Below, piece after piece: positions 6,415 to 6,948 of a DNA stretch of 6,948 bases (within the stretch, counting starts at the first letter, position 1; every line of letters starts with the position of its first letter). The notes beneath the pieces were generated by a model. It saw nothing but the letters and a program-made list of their open reading frames with translations, did no database searches and was not told where the DNA came from. The position numbers and the translations under genes are program-made. Source of the stretch: Flavobacteriales bacterium (lineage in GTDB: Bacteria; Bacteroidota; Bacteroidia; NS11-12g; UBA955); the NCBI GenBank assembly GCA_947472115.1, contig CANIZU010000100.1, positions 1 to 6,948 of the forward strand, written 5' to 3'.

Positions 6415-6948
6415 ATGGCAGAAATACAAAGTAATGGTGGTGGCGGCGGCGGTGGCAAAAAAAGAGCCAAAAAACAGAGTACCCGGGTGGATATGACCCC
6501 CTTGGTGGATTTGGCTTTTTTATTGTTGACCTTCTTCGTACTTACCTCAACGTTCTCTCAGCCCAAGGTGTTGAGAATGATCTTTCCAGAGAAACTGGAT
6601 GAAAAGGATTTAAAAAATATGAAGCAACCCGAAGTTAAAGATGGTATCACCATACTTTTAACCGGGGGTGACAAAGTGTATTGGTATCGCGGTGCTTTGA
6701 ACGACAAAGCTGTTTTAGAAGAAACCGATTATACCAAAAACGGATTGCGTAAGATTTTGGTTGAAAGCAATTTGACGCTATTAACACAATTGCGTGATTT
6801 TGAAAAACAATTGAACAAAATCGATGAGAAAGATACTGCCAAGCGCAATGCCATCGATGCCAAAGTAAAACAAGCACAAAGAGATTCGAAGTTGGTGGTG
6901 TTGTTGAAGAACGACGACAAAGCATCGTATCGCAATGTGATTGACGTG
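6415..6948 (+). CDS. exbD: Biopolymer transporter ExbD/TolR family protein, second copy (3' end outside window)
   Basis: The frame begins at an ATG behind a strong Shine-Dalgarno and is open for 178 codons to the window end, so the C-terminus is missing. The N-terminus is unusual: seven consecutive glycines (8-14) followed by a basic patch (KKRAKKQSTR). Next comes VDMTPLVDLAFLLLTFFVLT (25-44), the single membrane helix with Asp32 at the proton-carrier position of the family. The periplasmic part has a first strand unit DGITILLTGGDKVYWYRG (76-93) and a charged, probably helical stretch (about 111-158). It then has KLVVLLKNDDKASYRNVIDV (159-178), the typical late ExbD strand and helix, so only a short end is likely lost. 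It is clearly divergent from the first ExbD and probably forms a mixed complex with it and ExbB. A TonB gene may follow outside the window. Confidence 0.93.
   Translation, partial: MAEIQSNGGGGGGGKKRAKKQSTRVDMTPLVDLAFLLLTFFVLTSTFSQPKVLRMIFPEKLDEKDLKNMKQPEVKDGITILLTGGDKVYWYRGALNDKAVLEETDYTKNGLRKILVESNLTLLTQLRDFEKQLNKIDEKDTAKRNAIDAKVKQAQRDSKLVVLLKNDDKASYRNVIDV

Overview
The window looks like chromosomal DNA of a member of the Bacteroidota. Three things point there. The two readable promoters fit the Bacteroidota housekeeping form (TTG, a 19-20 base gap, then TAnnTTTG). Most starts lack a Shine-Dalgarno sequence. An ExbB gene is followed by two different ExbD genes, with ExbD sequences of the Bacteroidota type. 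The family or genus cannot be fixed from this stretch; a Chitinophagales or Sphingobacteriales-like organism is a guess.

Layout. (1) Bases 3-482 hold the 3' end of a probable outer-membrane beta-barrel gene. It converges on rplS (ribosomal protein bL19, minus strand, 562-912), and one symmetrical hairpin (513-544) can terminate both. (2) A 202-base divergent gap carries a near-consensus rplS promoter and the unassigned control region of the next operon. (3) Bases 1115-4734 form a tight plus-strand cluster: an ECF sigma factor, an acidic single-pass membrane protein (candidate anti-sigma factor or sensor), a secreted Spy/CpxP-like protein joined to it by an ATGA overlap, and an FAD-dependent amine-oxidase/desaturase-type flavoenzyme starting 3 bases after the previous stop. 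(4) After a 120-base gap with its own Bacteroidota promoter, bases 4855-6948 encode a TonB-type energising module: ExbB, ExbD and a second ExbD that runs off the window end.

How the parts may work together. The sigma factor, membrane protein and periplasmic CpxP-like protein have the architecture expected of an envelope-stress switch, with a periplasmic sensor, a transmembrane transmitter and a cytoplasmic sigma factor. This resembles the logic of CnrYXH or CpxP/Spy systems, but the membrane protein is not a recognisable classical anti-sigma factor. Its acidic periplasmic tail and the basic tail of its translationally coupled neighbour have complementary charge, which suggests that the two bind. 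The ExbB/ExbD module would use the proton gradient to power TonB-dependent transport across the outer membrane. No mobile elements, CRISPR arrays, tRNAs or rRNAs were seen.

The least ordinary part is the sigma/membrane-protein/CpxP-like/flavoenzyme cluster. The rest is conventional housekeeping and envelope-energising content.
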